Shown here: one piece after another, positions 8,701 to 16,812 of the stretch | Position numbering within the stretch: position 1 is the stretch's first letter | Layout of the letters: every line of letters starts with the position of its first letter | From: Candidatus Nitrotoga sp. AM1P | GTDB lineage: Bacteria; Pseudomonadota; Gammaproteobacteria; Burkholderiales; Gallionellaceae | Length of the DNA: 64,000 nucleotides | Assembly: GCF_013168275.1 (NCBI RefSeq) | Contig: NZ_AP019547.1 | Span: forward strand, 1,922,001 to 1,986,000 | Direction of reading: 5' to 3' | The notes under the pieces: model-generated | The model's input: only the letters and a program-made list of their open reading frames with translations | Databases searched by the model: none | Told to the model about the DNA's origin: nothing | Translations under genes and position numbers: made by a program

Positions 8701-9228
8701 CAGCTTGATGAAGGGCTCTTTGCCGCGTTGCAGATACTTTTGATCGGGGAAGCCGTTTGCGCCCGTCCGCGGATAGCCCGCTTCTGCCCAAGCCTTGAAG
8801 CCGGTTCTGACCATCGCGCCCTTGGGCCGCCTGTCAGAATAGGCCTTTCTGTTCATGACCATGCCCTTGTTACAGATCCGCGGCTCCCACCGGTGACTGG
8901 AACGGTTTCCATCCATATCTTCGGCATCTCCGTAGCCGTACGACGGCGAGATGCGGATGACGACGTCATTCTTTACGTGGGCCTTGAGCAGGCAGTTGTG
9001 CGTGTCATTCGGCGCACACAGAAATATAAATTCGCTGTCAACATGGAACATGTCCCGGTAAACCTTCTCCCAGTCTCTATTCGGGTAGGACTTCAGAGGG
9101 TTGTCAACGACATACGGCTTCAGAAACGGTGAAGCTGCAAAGGCGTTATTGGCCATTACAGCGAGTCCGGCGGTGGCAGACAGCTTCAGAAAGCTGCGCC
9201 TGCCTATGTTGTTCTTGATTTCCATCAT
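5719..9228 (-). CDS. nxrA: nitrite oxidoreductase alpha subunit, Mo-bisMGD catalytic
   Basis: A 1169-aa catalytic subunit of the type II DMSO-reductase family, oxidising nitrite to nitrate. A Tat signal (G-R-R-S-F-L-K at residues 9-15, then a hydrophobic stretch ending in A-F-A-A) places the active site in the periplasm. The N-terminal cluster ligands fit C71-x3-D75-x3-C79-x39-C119, with Asp in the position NarG fills with Cys. D279 in H-T-D-L-A-P-G-C-P aligns with the NarG Mo-ligand Asp (C-D-L-P-P-A-S-P). W-G-N-N-F near 310 and the C-terminal cofactor domain complete the family pattern. The length and Tat signal fit periplasmic NXR and argue against cytoplasmic NarG. The start (two adjacent ATGs) follows AGGGGTGA. 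Nitrate reduction or another oxyanion substrate is the main alternative; the nxrBC-chaperone context favours NXR. Confidence 0.92.
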   Translation of the reverse strand: MMEIKNNIGRRSFLKLSATAGLAVMANNAFAASPFLKPYVVDNPLKSYPNRDWEKVYRDMFHVDSEFIFLCAPNDTHNCLLKAHVKNDVVIRISPSYGYGDAEDMDGNRSSHRWEPRICNKGMVMNRKAYSDRRPKGAMVRTGFKAWAEAGYPRTGANGFPDQKYLQRGKEPFIKLPWTEAYALAAGALENIARTYSGDKGAALLTRQGYDPEMIASMHGCGCKTMKFRAGMAALGVLRIYSLKRFSQGLALLDAYVRNIGPDEASGAKVLDSYSWHTDLAPGCPMVTGHQMLDYEFMVYEHAKLIVFWGNNFVCTKMPDLHWVSESRLKGCHIVDISIDYHATANKADDVIIIRPGTDPALGLGVCHLLIKNNQYDENYLRANTDMPLLIRTDNWKNLKASDIFPDYKLAELTHHLKVMKPGENPTQPVAFQSTAFVSEEVRKFWGDNVVWDRKTNKAVPLTRDECGARYAAKGVDSALTGDYEVTLVDGKKIKVTTVFQLHKEYLEEYTAENTSIMTGAPMEAIVDLANLFHKHRGQGIISTGAGTNHYFNSTLKDRGFMLLSALSDNVGHIGGCTFGNYVGNYRQSVFGGFGQYLLEDPFNPELDGRKMVTKLAHYTDDESAHYYNYGDRPLRNGTRLLTDPGHMPAPTKVLWQANSNSSLGNAKGHYDMVVNTLPRWEAIFYSDWNWTASCEYSDIVWGVDSWLENKHTDMACSCSNPFLTVSPITPLRRFQDTVGDAEVPAGIFRAFTALTGDQRFADYFKFVGTNPAGNPADRDSEVYGQRVLNAGSATRGMVFAEIREKAKRGVPTIFMARTYPRISGWEQTAEGGGLPWYTKSGRLEFYMDDPRLIDGGENLTVYRTPIDSSHYEPNVIVGNSRAFALMETPEMRGLERMGNSLKIAENRQGRNVILTTKELMATTHPLRPHGYEFCFNSPKYRHGAHTTPIDTDLMTLWWGPFGDIYRHDKRQPSVGEGFVDVNPLDAKRFGIDEGDYIWVDADPGDRPYKGWKEGTPEYALARFMVRCRYFPGMSQGSMRMYYNAYAATYGSMEGARTRADGLAKSPRTNYQAMFRSGNHQSCTRAWINPTNTTDTVANKKVFGQEIIIGMQNDVHCANGSPKESYVKIELAEKGGVNGGVWHIAAKGYRPTYESLQMRTYLQGGFISR

Positions 9229-9442
9229 TTAGTCACCCCTATGTTAATTTAAATTAAATTATTTTCTCGGTTTTATGTTAAGGCATCAATCCGAGTAATT
9301 TTCATTCACTACTCTAACTTGAAACAAAAAAACAACAATATTTCATGCCGCAAAAACTAATTTTTCAGTACATACCACAGTCAGTCACACCCTGAATATA
9401 CGGATTTTTATGGAAGCAAAAATCGGGTAGTGAATGATCGCG

Positions 9443-9483
9443 AATCTACGCGGATAAATTAAAGTCGATTTGATATAGATCAA
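9443..9483 (-). promoter_or_regulatory. FNR-type site with a candidate -10 upstream of nxrA
   Basis: TTGATATAGATCAA at 9470-9483 is a perfect FNR/ANR-family half-site pair (TTGAT-N4-ATCAA). On the minus strand TAGATT at 9443-9448 sits where a -10 element would fall if the site were centred near -41, the class II activator position. A start point around 9436 would leave a leader of about 200 bases before nxrA. The palindrome is seen directly; promoter activity is inferred. Confidence 0.6.
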
Positions 9484-9546
9484 GTTTCTGCTATTTTTTT
9501 GACAGGCTTGATTCACTCCCAAGATTCGTACATATAGATGCACACC

Positions 9547-9822
9547 TCATTGTAAAGTAGGCTGAACTGTGGCGACCGACGGATTAAGCGAATTCAATTC
9601 AGCGGAATATTCCTTCCGCTGCTGGATGGCATCGATATCAAGGACAAAGGCATCATGCCGATACTCTACTAAATCAAGCGCAGCCAATGCGTATCCTCGA
9701 ATTGAATCACTATCATTTATGTGACCGATTGGAATCTCGATGAAAGTCGAAGCCGTATCCGCACAAGTAACAACCCCAAAAATATCTACCACCTGTACCA
9801 TTTTGCGGTCAGCGTTATGCAA
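9547..9822 (-). CDS. hypothetical protein upstream of nxrA
   Basis: An open frame of 91 codons from a TTG, or 84 from an internal ATG at 9801. It reads like a compact soluble protein (V-V-D-I-F-G-V-V-T-C-A-D then F-I-E-I-P-I-G-H-I) without signal peptide or membrane segment. No family is recognised. A weak GGTGA lies before the TTG start and none before the ATG. It is on the nxr strand but separated from nxrA by about 320 bases containing the FNR-type site, so it is probably a separate unit. It is real only if homologues exist; moderate doubt. Confidence 0.4.
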   Translation of the reverse strand: MHNADRKMVQVVDIFGVVTCADTASTFIEIPIGHINDSDSIRGYALAALDLVEYRHDAFVLDIDAIQQRKEYSAELNSLNPSVATVQPTLQ

Positions 9823-10009
9823 TTCTAATCACCAATAAAAAACCCACGTTGCTCAAAAATACAACAGTTATGCAAAAATACATTTAGCATTCGATCATCT
9901 AGGGATGACTTGTAACTCAACTCGACTGAGTGGTGATTTAAATTGGAGAACAAATTTGCCGTGACTAGAAACTAAGTAGCCTGTTCGCCAATTTAATTTA
10001 CAAGACGAG

Positions 10010-10036
10010 TTGGCACTCGATGGCATTGAGTGCTAA
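10010..10036. promoter_or_regulatory. CIRCE element (HrcA operator) of rpoH
   Basis: TTGGCACTC, nine bases, then GAGTGCTAA matches the CIRCE consensus TTAGCACTC-N9-GAGTGCTAA at 17 of 18 positions with exact spacing. It ends 25 bases before the rpoH start codon and should place rpoH under the HrcA heat-shock repressor. hrcA itself is not in the window. Confidence 0.88.
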
Positions 10037-10061
10037 AATTTACACTTTAGAGGATATAACC

Positions 10062-10928
10062 ATGAATCACACTTTAACGTTGCCAACACCCTTGACAGTG
10101 GGTAGCTTAGACCAATATATACAGGCCGTGAATCGTTTCCCGTTACTTACACATGATGAAGAGCTAGGCTTAGCAATCCGCTTCAGTCGCGATAATGACT
10201 TGGAATCGGCACGCCAGCTTATCGTCTCGCACCTACGTGTAGTAGTTAGCGTGGCGCGCGGCTATGCTGGTTATGGCTTACCACAAGCAGATTTAATCCA
10301 AGAGGGCAATATCGGCCTAATGAAAGCAGTCAAACGCTACGACCCAGATCATGGTGTGCGGTTAGTATCGTTCGCACTGCACTGGATACGCGCTGAGATG
10401 CATGAATATATTCTGCGTAACTGGCGCCTTGTCAAGATTGCCACCACAAAAGCTCAACGCAAGCTGTTCTTCAATTTGCGTAGCATGAAACAGGGATTAG
10501 GCTCACTTAAACCGCAAGAAGCCAGTGTAATTGGCCAGCAGCTGAAGGTCAGCACAAGCGACGTGTTAGAGATGGAAGCCCGTTTCAATAGTCATGAAGT
10601 GGCGCTGGAGCCAGCTACAAACGAAGAAGATGATACTAGCTTTGCGCCTATCACCTACTTGGCATCTGCTGCTGATAGCGAGCCATCTTGCGTCCTTGAG
10701 CACAAACAACTTGAAATGCAGCAAAACACAGGCTTAACACGCGCACTGGCGAGCTTGGACGAACGCAGCCGTCGCATCATTGAAGCTCGTTGGCTTCGCG
10801 AGGACAACACTGTTACGCTACATGATCTCGCAAATGAATTTGGCGTGTCAGCCGAACGCATACGCCAGATTGAGCAAAAAGCCATGGCAAAAATGCAAGT
10901 AACAATGCTGTCCGCTTCACCTGAGTAA
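10062..10928 (+). CDS. rpoH: RNA polymerase sigma-32 factor
   Basis: A 288-aa heat-shock sigma factor. Region 2 is clear (D-L-I-Q-E-G-N-I-G-L-M-K-A-V-K-R-Y-D near residues 77-94), and the RpoH box Q-R-K-L-F-F-N-L-R at 132-140, unique to sigma-32, fixes the identity. Region 4 carries the -35-binding helix-turn-helix (L-H-D-L-A-N-E-F-G-V-S-A-E-R-I-R-Q-I-E). The ATG at 10062 is chosen because AGAGGA lies 7 bases upstream. An in-frame upstream ATG at 10020 lies inside the CIRCE operator and would add an unconserved tail. It directs chaperone and protease transcription and is probably itself repressed by HrcA. Confidence 0.95.
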   Translation: MNHTLTLPTPLTVGSLDQYIQAVNRFPLLTHDEELGLAIRFSRDNDLESARQLIVSHLRVVVSVARGYAGYGLPQADLIQEGNIGLMKAVKRYDPDHGVRLVSFALHWIRAEMHEYILRNWRLVKIATTKAQRKLFFNLRSMKQGLGSLKPQEASVIGQQLKVSTSDVLEMEARFNSHEVALEPATNEEDDTSFAPITYLASAADSEPSCVLEHKQLEMQQNTGLTRALASLDERSRRIIEARWLREDNTVTLHDLANEFGVSAERIRQIEQKAMAKMQVTMLSASPE

Positions 10929-11324
10929 CATGGATTTTTCGTGAATAATTAAAATTTGAGCTATCTAAGGTTAGACTGTAAATACCATCTAGTGTTTATC
11001 CGAAAGGGAACATTAAAGACCAGCTTCGAGGCACTGCATTAAGCCTCTTATTGAAATATTTCAGAAGAAAGCTAGAGTCGAACTCGGCTTATTTTGTTCT
11101 GTTGTTTCTCTCATAAGCCTGCCGTACAAGCAGGAACATTGCCTGCCTTTCAGTTAGCACTTCTACGCTGAAGCGGTTATCTCTCAAAACCCAACCTTTA
11201 TGTTGCGTTACGGATAACGCCTTCTCCGCTTCTATCTGCTCGGCCAATCCTTGCCTATCATCAATAAGGCCTTGTCATGCAGCAAATTGGGAAGGAGCAT
11301 AGGAAATTTAAAGTGCCCTTCACT
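10929..11324. other. gap holding a cryptic minus-strand open frame
   Basis: Between convergent rpoH and the DUF4124 gene there is no standard gene. On the minus strand, 11089-11274 is open for 61 codons up to a TAA, with only a TTG as possible start. Its deduced residues (for example K-G-W-V-L-R-D-N-R-F-S-V-E-V-L-T-E-R-Q-A-M-F) look protein-like. It may be a gene remnant or an unrecognised small protein. No terminator was found. Confidence 0.3.
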
Positions 11325-11942
11325 TTACTTATTCTTGGCGCTTCCATTCAGCTCACGGAAGCGCGTCTTGTCAGCTTCATAACTCGCTTTAACCGAAGCT
11401 GCCTTTTCTTGAGCTTTGACCAAGTCTAATTGCAATTTAGCTAATTTATTCTCACCCTCAGTAATATCGGCTTGCAATGAAACGGGAATCTTTCTGCCAG
11501 CGCGTTTTATTCCCTCTGCTTCCTGCTGGTAATTTTTCAAGCTCTCCCGGGCTGCTCTTTGCAGTGACTGTATGCTGCTGATGAGTGATTCTACTTGATG
11601 CAGGTTGCGATCGCGCGCCAGGTCAATTTCCTTCTCATTACTGAAAGTGTTCAATAACGCTTTGTCTTTGCGACTTAATTCAATTTTAGCTTCATTATCA
11701 ATACGTTTCTTAGCCTCATCTTCTTCATTGGCGCGCCGCTCTGTATTATTTATTTCCTCGTTTCGTTTGATTAAACGCCCTTTATCGTTTAATAGCACAT
11801 TACTTTTGTGGGTATATTCCGGAGGGATGACTTCACCGTAATGGGTCACACCCTTGTCATCCACCCATTTGTATAGTTTCGCTTCAACTACTGTACTGAA
11901 GACGACTACAATCAATACCAAACATGCACTAAAAATTTTCAT
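11325..11942 (-). CDS. DUF4124 domain protein with coiled coil
   Basis: A 205-aa exported protein. A signal peptide covers about residues 1-21, followed by the DUF4124 signature (L-Y-K-W-V-D-D-K-G-V-T-H-Y-G). The rest, roughly residues 60-195, is rich in Glu, Lys and Gln and should form long helices or a coiled coil. DUF4124 proteins are common periplasmic proteins of unknown role in Beta- and Gammaproteobacteria. It begins one base after the pyrE stop codon, so the two are probably cotranscribed, although no functional link is evident. Confidence 0.8.
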   Translation of the reverse strand: MKIFSACLVLIVVVFSTVVEAKLYKWVDDKGVTHYGEVIPPEYTHKSNVLLNDKGRLIKRNEEINNTERRANEEDEAKKRIDNEAKIELSRKDKALLNTFSNEKEIDLARDRNLHQVESLISSIQSLQRAARESLKNYQQEAEGIKRAGRKIPVSLQADITEGENKLAKLQLDLVKAQEKAASVKASYEADKTRFRELNGSAKNK

Positions 11943-11943
11943 C

Positions 11944-12609
11944 TTATTTACGTTCTATCCCATAACGATCACGGTAGGATTGTACTGCTTGCAGATTCTG
12001 CGCCATCGCGGGATTATCCTGCAAATAACCGAGCAAATTATTCAGTGTAGCAATTGACACCACCGGAATATCATAATTGCGCTGAACTTCCTGTGCTGCG
12101 GAAAGTTCATCTTCATCCCGCTCTGTTTGTTGTCCCAGCTCCATGCGATCCAGGGCAATAACCACGCCACATGGCATCGCGCCCGCTGCACGGATCAAGA
12201 CTATGGATTCTCGTACCGAGGTACCCGCAGAAATAACATCATCGATAATCAGCACACGTCCCTGCAGCTTCGCCCCTACCGTGCTACCGCCTTCACCATG
12301 GTCTTTGGCCTCCTTGCGGTTAAAGCAGTAAGGTACATTGCGGCCTTTTTCTGCTAGAGCTATGGCCGTTCCTGCGGCAAGTGGAATACCTTTATAAGCA
12401 GGGCCGTACAACATATCGAAGGAAATTTTTGAAAACAAGATGGTCTGCGCGTAAAACTGTGTAAGCTGTTTCAACGATTCACCGTCATTGAACAGACCGG
12501 CATTAAAGAAATAGGGCGATAAACGGCCAGCCTTGGTTTTGAATTCACCGAAACACAATACCTTTTGCTCAATGGCGAAACGGATGAAATCCTGGCGAAA
12601 ATTAGACAT
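11944..12609 (-). CDS. pyrE: orotate phosphoribosyltransferase
   Basis: A 221-aa cytosolic enzyme joining orotate and PRPP to form orotidine 5'-monophosphate in pyrimidine synthesis. The PRPP-binding motif [13 protein letters not shown] lies near residues 120-132. The N-terminal [17 protein letters not shown] and the flexible-loop lysines ([13 protein letters not shown]) are typical of the family. Length is normal. It is divergent from xthA with 67 bases between start codons, a neighbourhood often seen in Betaproteobacteria. Confidence 0.97.
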   Translation of the reverse strand: MSNFRQDFIRFAIEQKVLCFGEFKTKAGRLSPYFFNAGLFNDGESLKQLTQFYAQTILFSKISFDMLYGPAYKGIPLAAGTAIALAEKGRNVPYCFNRKEAKDHGEGGSTVGAKLQGRVLIIDDVISAGTSVRESIVLIRAAGAMPCGVVIALDRMELGQQTERDEDELSAAQEVQRNYDIPVVSIATLNNLLGYLQDNPAMAQNLQAVQSYRDRYGIERK

Positions 12610-12676
12610 GAGAGATAGATCAAAAATTTAGACGTGTCGCCATTATAATTACAAGCTTTGCCTATGGAGAACTTTA

Positions 12677-13468
12677 GTGCGCGTTATCAGCATTAACCTT
12701 AATGGAATTCGTTCTGCCTGTAGCAAGGGATTATTGCCATGGCTGGCGCAGCAAGATGCTGACATTGTCTGCGTGCAGGAACTTAAAGCGCAAGCCGCTG
12801 ACATGACACCTGAAATGTTAGCTCCATCCGGTTACCACGGCTATTTCCACTATGCCGAAAAAAAAGGGTATAGCGGCGTGGGCATCTATTGCAAGCAAAA
12901 GCCGCAAACCGTAATAGAAGGGTTGGGCATACCTGAATTCGACAGCGAAGGGCGTTATATTGAAACGCGGTTCGGCAACTTAAGTATCGTGTCGCTATAC
13001 CTTCCTTCCGGTTCCAGCGGCGACGAGCGCCAGGCGGTGAAATTTAAATTTATGGCTGCCTTCATGCCGCATCTGCGTGAACTTCACGCCAGTGAACGTG
13101 AGGTCTTGTTATGCGGCGACTGGAACGTAGCCCATACCGAAAAAGATTTGAAAAATTGGCGCGGCAACCGCAAGAATTCCGGCTTTTTGCCGGAAGAACG
13201 TGCCTGGCTTACAGAACTATTTAATGAAGTTGGGTTCATAGACGTGTTCCGTCACCTGCATCCCGAATTGGAAGCTTACACATGGTGGTCAAATCGTGGG
13301 CAGGCTTGGGCAAAAAACGTGGGCTGGCGTATTGATTACCATATTGCCACGCCGGGTATTGCACAGTCCGCGCGATCAGCCAGTATCTACATGGAACAGC
13401 GCTTTAGTGACCATGCACCGCTAACGGTGGATTACGATATTAATCTTAAAGCAAACGTACCACCTTAA
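12677..13468 (+). CDS. xthA: exodeoxyribonuclease III family AP endonuclease
   Basis: A 263-aa enzyme of the ExoIII/AP-endonuclease family, which cuts DNA 5' of abasic sites in base-excision repair. Visible motifs are N-L-N-G-I-R-S-A near the N-terminus, V-C-V-Q-E-L-K-A (metal-binding Glu), G-D-W-N-V-A-H, and the C-terminal R-I-D-Y-H-I and S-D-H-A-P-L (catalytic Asp-His). It starts with GTG behind ATGGAGA. Length is complete. Confidence 0.95.
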   Translation: MRVISINLNGIRSACSKGLLPWLAQQDADIVCVQELKAQAADMTPEMLAPSGYHGYFHYAEKKGYSGVGIYCKQKPQTVIEGLGIPEFDSEGRYIETRFGNLSIVSLYLPSGSSGDERQAVKFKFMAAFMPHLRELHASEREVLLCGDWNVAHTEKDLKNWRGNRKNSGFLPEERAWLTELFNEVGFIDVFRHLHPELEAYTWWSNRGQAWAKNVGWRIDYHIATPGIAQSARSASIYMEQRFSDHAPLTVDYDINLKANVPP

Positions 13469-13851
13469 ATATTTCAGGAGACCATAACACAAGAGACACT
13501 TACCCCTTTGGGCAGTAACCGTGATCTTACTTGAAGTTGTTTTAAAAAAACTAGAACGTCCATGTTAAAATCAAAAACTGTGCCACGTCCTGAGAAGCAT
13601 ACGATGCGGGAATTTAAAAACCGCATCTATATAAATAAATTCTGAATTTGTCATTCTCACCTTCACGGGGACAGGGAGTTTTCGAGGCCTCGTTAATAAA
13701 AACATCGTCGGATCAAGATGGGCAAGATGAAAGAATTGGAGGAAAAATTGGAAAAAATGAGGCAGATGAACACACTACCAACACCGAGCAGGACTGCATT
13801 CATTCCATGGATAGCGATTGGTTGCGTTTATAGCGGACAAGGGGCAGAAAA
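13469..13851. other. non-coding gap upstream of ccmF
   Basis: About 380 bases without a convincing gene. A 61-codon plus-strand frame at 13648-13833 has no family resemblance, and its composition (D-Q-D-G-Q-D-E and T-T-N-T-E-Q-D) looks like read-through of non-coding DNA. The ccm promoter is expected here but no clear -35/-10 pair was identified. No ccmE or ccmD remnant was recognised. Confidence 0.4.
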
Positions 13852-15804
13852 ATGATACCTGAGATCGGTAATTTTTCCCTCATGCTGGCGCTCGTGCTGG
13901 CGCTAATACTGGGCGTACTACCTATAACGGGCAGCTTACGCGGTAATCGGCAGCTGATGGCACTCGCTCGCCCGGCAGCTCGCGGACAACTAGCCTTCAT
14001 CGTTATCGCCTTCGGCTGCCTCGTTTACACCTTTGTTACCAACGATTTCTCGGTTAAATACGTTGCCGCCCATTCCAACTCACTGTTGCCGGTTCAATAC
14101 CGCGTCGCTGCGGTGTGGGGCGGGCATGAAGGCTCGCTACTTTTATGGATGCTGATGCTCGGCGGATGGATGCTGGCGGTGACGCTGTTCAGCAAGCGTC
14201 TACCGGAGGAAATGTTGGCACGCGTATTAGGCGTGATGGGGCTAATCAGTGTTGGCTTTCTTTCTTTCACATTATTCACCTCCAACCCCTTTGAACGCCT
14301 GCTTCCAGCCGCAATGGATGGCCGTGATCTGAATCCGCTGTTGCAGGATCCCGGCATGATATTCCACCCGCCCTTGCTATACATGGGTTACGTAGGTTTC
14401 TCGGTGGCCTTTTCTTTCGCCATCGCGGCATTGATCGGCGGCAAGCTTGATGCCACCTGGGCACGCTGGTCACGGCCATGGACCACAGTGGCCTGGATGT
14501 TTCTTACTCTGGGCATCATGCTAGGTAGCTGGTGGGCTTATTATGAGCTGGGCTGGGGCGGCTGGTGGTTCTGGGATCCAGTCGAGAATGCTTCGTTCAT
14601 GCCCTGGCTGGTGGGCACTGCATTAATCCACTCTCTGGCAGTAACGGAAAAACGCGGTGCGTTCAAAAACTGGACCGTATTGCTAGCTATTGTCGCTTTT
14701 TCTTTAAGTCTGCTCGGGACCTTCCTTGTGCGTTCTGGAGTGCTGACCTCCGTACATTCTTTTGCTTCAGATCCAGCGCGCGGACTTTTTATTTTGGTAT
14801 TCCTGAGTATCGTGGTCGGCAGTTCGCTTGCGCTATTTGCATGGCGTGCGCCGAAAGTGGGACTGGGCAGCGGATTTGAATTAATTTCACGCGAATCGAT
14901 GCTACTTTTGAATAATGTGCTACTGGTCGCTGCCGCTGGCGCAGTATTCCTTGGCACGCTATATCCTTTATTTTTGGATGCATTAAATATGGGTAAAATT
15001 TCAGTCGGCCCCCCTTATTTTGAAGCTGTATTTGCACCTATCATGGCGATTGCTGTTTTCTTGATGGGTATCGGGCCACGCACACCATGGCAACAGGCCA
15101 GCGTGGCGAAAGTATTTAAACATCTGCTGCCGTGGTTTATCGTCAGTGTGGCATTAGGCATACTTGTGCCATTCTGGTTCGGACACTGGACGGCGCCAGT
15201 GGTAGCCGGGACGTCTTTGGGAATGTGGGCATTACTCACAAGCATGGCCTACCTGATCGCTCGGGTGCGAGGATCTACTAATGGGAACGCTTGGGCAACT
15301 CTGCGCGGCACGTCTCGCTCCACTTACGGCATGCTGCTCGCCCACACTGGGATAGGTGTGTTTATTCTCGGCGTGACTTTGGTCAAAGGCTATGAAACCA
15401 GCAGTGAAATGCGTCTACGTGTGGGTGATGTAACCACGCTGGATGGATACGCCTTTCGCTTACTAGCCATGGAGAAAATGAAAGGACCAAATTACAGCGG
15501 AATTCGTGGCACGCTGGAGGTAACTCTGGATGGAGCGAAGATAGATACGCTCTACCCTGAAAAGCGCCTTTATACCATGCAGGATTCAGCTATGACTGAA
15601 GGAGCTATTTACACGAGCCTGTTCCGCGACCTTTATGTTGCACTTGGAGAGCAAATCAGTAGGGACGAATGGGTTATGCGCATCCAGCATAAACCTATGG
15701 TTAACTGGATTTGGGGCGGATGTTTAATCATGGCCTTGGGGGGTCTGTTGGCAGTAAGTGACCGTCGCTATCGCCTGCCATTAAAACCACCCGCACAACA
15801 CTGA
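13852..15804 (+). CDS. ccmF: cytochrome c heme lyase subunit
   Basis: A 650-aa polytopic inner-membrane protein of the heme-handling superfamily. It takes heme from CcmE and attaches it to apocytochrome c together with CcmH. Seen directly: W-G-G-H-E-G-S near residue 88, the tryptophan-rich WWD domain (G-G-W-W-F-W-D-P-V-E-N-A-S-F-M-P-W-L) near 239-257, conserved periplasmic histidines and many hydrophobic helices. Length matches the family (about 650). It is first of four overlapping or closely spaced genes (ccmFGHI). The earlier ccmABCDE genes are not beside it. Confidence 0.97.
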   Translation: MIPEIGNFSLMLALVLALILGVLPITGSLRGNRQLMALARPAARGQLAFIVIAFGCLVYTFVTNDFSVKYVAAHSNSLLPVQYRVAAVWGGHEGSLLLWMLMLGGWMLAVTLFSKRLPEEMLARVLGVMGLISVGFLSFTLFTSNPFERLLPAAMDGRDLNPLLQDPGMIFHPPLLYMGYVGFSVAFSFAIAALIGGKLDATWARWSRPWTTVAWMFLTLGIMLGSWWAYYELGWGGWWFWDPVENASFMPWLVGTALIHSLAVTEKRGAFKNWTVLLAIVAFSLSLLGTFLVRSGVLTSVHSFASDPARGLFILVFLSIVVGSSLALFAWRAPKVGLGSGFELISRESMLLLNNVLLVAAAGAVFLGTLYPLFLDALNMGKISVGPPYFEAVFAPIMAIAVFLMGIGPRTPWQQASVAKVFKHLLPWFIVSVALGILVPFWFGHWTAPVVAGTSLGMWALLTSMAYLIARVRGSTNGNAWATLRGTSRSTYGMLLAHTGIGVFILGVTLVKGYETSSEMRLRVGDVTTLDGYAFRLLAMEKMKGPNYSGIRGTLEVTLDGAKIDTLYPEKRLYTMQDSAMTEGAIYTSLFRDLYVALGEQISRDEWVMRIQHKPMVNWIWGGCLIMALGGLLAVSDRRYRLPLKPPAQH

Positions 15805-15815
15805 AAGGGGAGCCG

Positions 15816-16343
15816 ATGAACCGTTTTCTTCTTCCTCTGGGAGCTTTTATTGTTCTCGTTATTTTTTTATGGATCGGACTCACACTCAATCCCAGGGAAG
15901 TGCCATCGCCCTTAATCAACAAGGTAGCACCGACTTTTCGGCTGCCACAACTTCATGACGCTGCTAAAACTATTGGGCCGGAGGACTTGCGCGGCAAGGT
16001 TTGGTTACTTAACGTTTGGGCCTCGTGGTGCGTGACTTGCCGCCAAGAGCATCCTCTATTGGTAGAGTTAGGACGGCAAAAATTGGTACCGATTTATGGG
16101 CTTAATTACAAGGACAATCGCGATGATGGTTTAGCTTTGTTAAGAAATTCAGGTGACCCCTATACCCTGTCAGCCTATGACCGGGAAGGCAACGTTGGCA
16201 TCGACTGGGGTGTCTATGGTGTCCCGGAAACTTTTGTCATCGATAAATCAGGTCTCATCCGTCACAAGTTTATTGGAGCGCTCACGCCTGAACTCATACA
16301 GAACAAACTAATTCCTCTCGTTAAGGAGTTGAACGGTGCATAG
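15816..16343 (+). CDS. ccmG: thiol:disulfide interchange protein of cytochrome c maturation
   Basis: A 175-aa membrane-anchored thioredoxin-like protein (also called DsbE). One N-terminal helix (about residues 4-24) anchors it, with the domain in the periplasm. The active site W-A-S-W-C-V-T-C has its cysteines at 72 and 75, and the cis-proline region is G-V-Y-G-V-P-E-T-F. It keeps the CXXCH cysteines of apocytochrome c reduced for heme attachment. It starts 11 bases after ccmF and overlaps ccmH by 8 bases. Confidence 0.96.
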   Translation: MNRFLLPLGAFIVLVIFLWIGLTLNPREVPSPLINKVAPTFRLPQLHDAAKTIGPEDLRGKVWLLNVWASWCVTCRQEHPLLVELGRQKLVPIYGLNYKDNRDDGLALLRNSGDPYTLSAYDREGNVGIDWGVYGVPETFVIDKSGLIRHKFIGALTPELIQNKLIPLVKELNGA

Positions 16344-16812
16344 CAGACTTCTCTTTCTTATACTGTTGCTTTTAATGCCCTTGGCTCATGCCGATCAAGC
16401 AGTGATTAAGAAGGACGATCCTATACTGGAAAAACGCGTTATGGATCTGTCTGCACATCTTCGCTGCCTGGTCTGTCAAAACCAAACAATTGCCGATTCC
16501 AATGCAGAACTCGCAGTTGACCTTAAAAATCAAGTGCGCGAAAAGCTACAGCAAGGACAATCAGAGCAAGAAATATTGGATTATATGGTCAAGCGCTATG
16601 GTGAATTTGTTCTGTTCAGCCCACTAGTGAAATCAACCACCTGGCTGCTCTGGTTCGGTCCTCTTTTACTGCTAGTAGTGGGGATGGGCGTACTCATCGT
16701 TATTCTGCGCCAGCGCCGCAAAATGATGCAGCAGGCACCCGCCCTGAGCACAGATGAGCATGCCCGCGCGGCATCGCTGTTGTCTGAGAAAAGAGGCGAG
16801 GGACAGTTATGA
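16336..16812 (+). CDS. ccmH: cytochrome c maturation protein CcmH
   Basis: A 158-aa periplasmic thiol protein with a signal peptide (residues 1-19), the L-R-C-L-V-C-Q-N-Q motif (C44, C47) and one C-terminal helix near 104-124. It reduces or holds apocytochrome cysteines within the CcmFH ligation complex. It is the short N-terminal-type CcmH; the TPR half is encoded separately by the next gene. It overlaps ccmG by 8 bases and ccmI by 4 (ATGA), indicating translational coupling. Confidence 0.96.
   Translation: MHSRLLFLILLLLMPLAHADQAVIKKDDPILEKRVMDLSAHLRCLVCQNQTIADSNAELAVDLKNQVREKLQQGQSEQEILDYMVKRYGEFVLFSPLVKSTTWLLWFGPLLLLVVGMGVLIVILRQRRKMMQQAPALSTDEHARAASLLSEKRGEGQL

Noticed and set aside
13648..13833. 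61-codon frame before ccmF
   Set aside because: No similarity, no ribosome binding site, composition unlike the neighbours; not a ccmE or ccmD remnant as far as can be seen.
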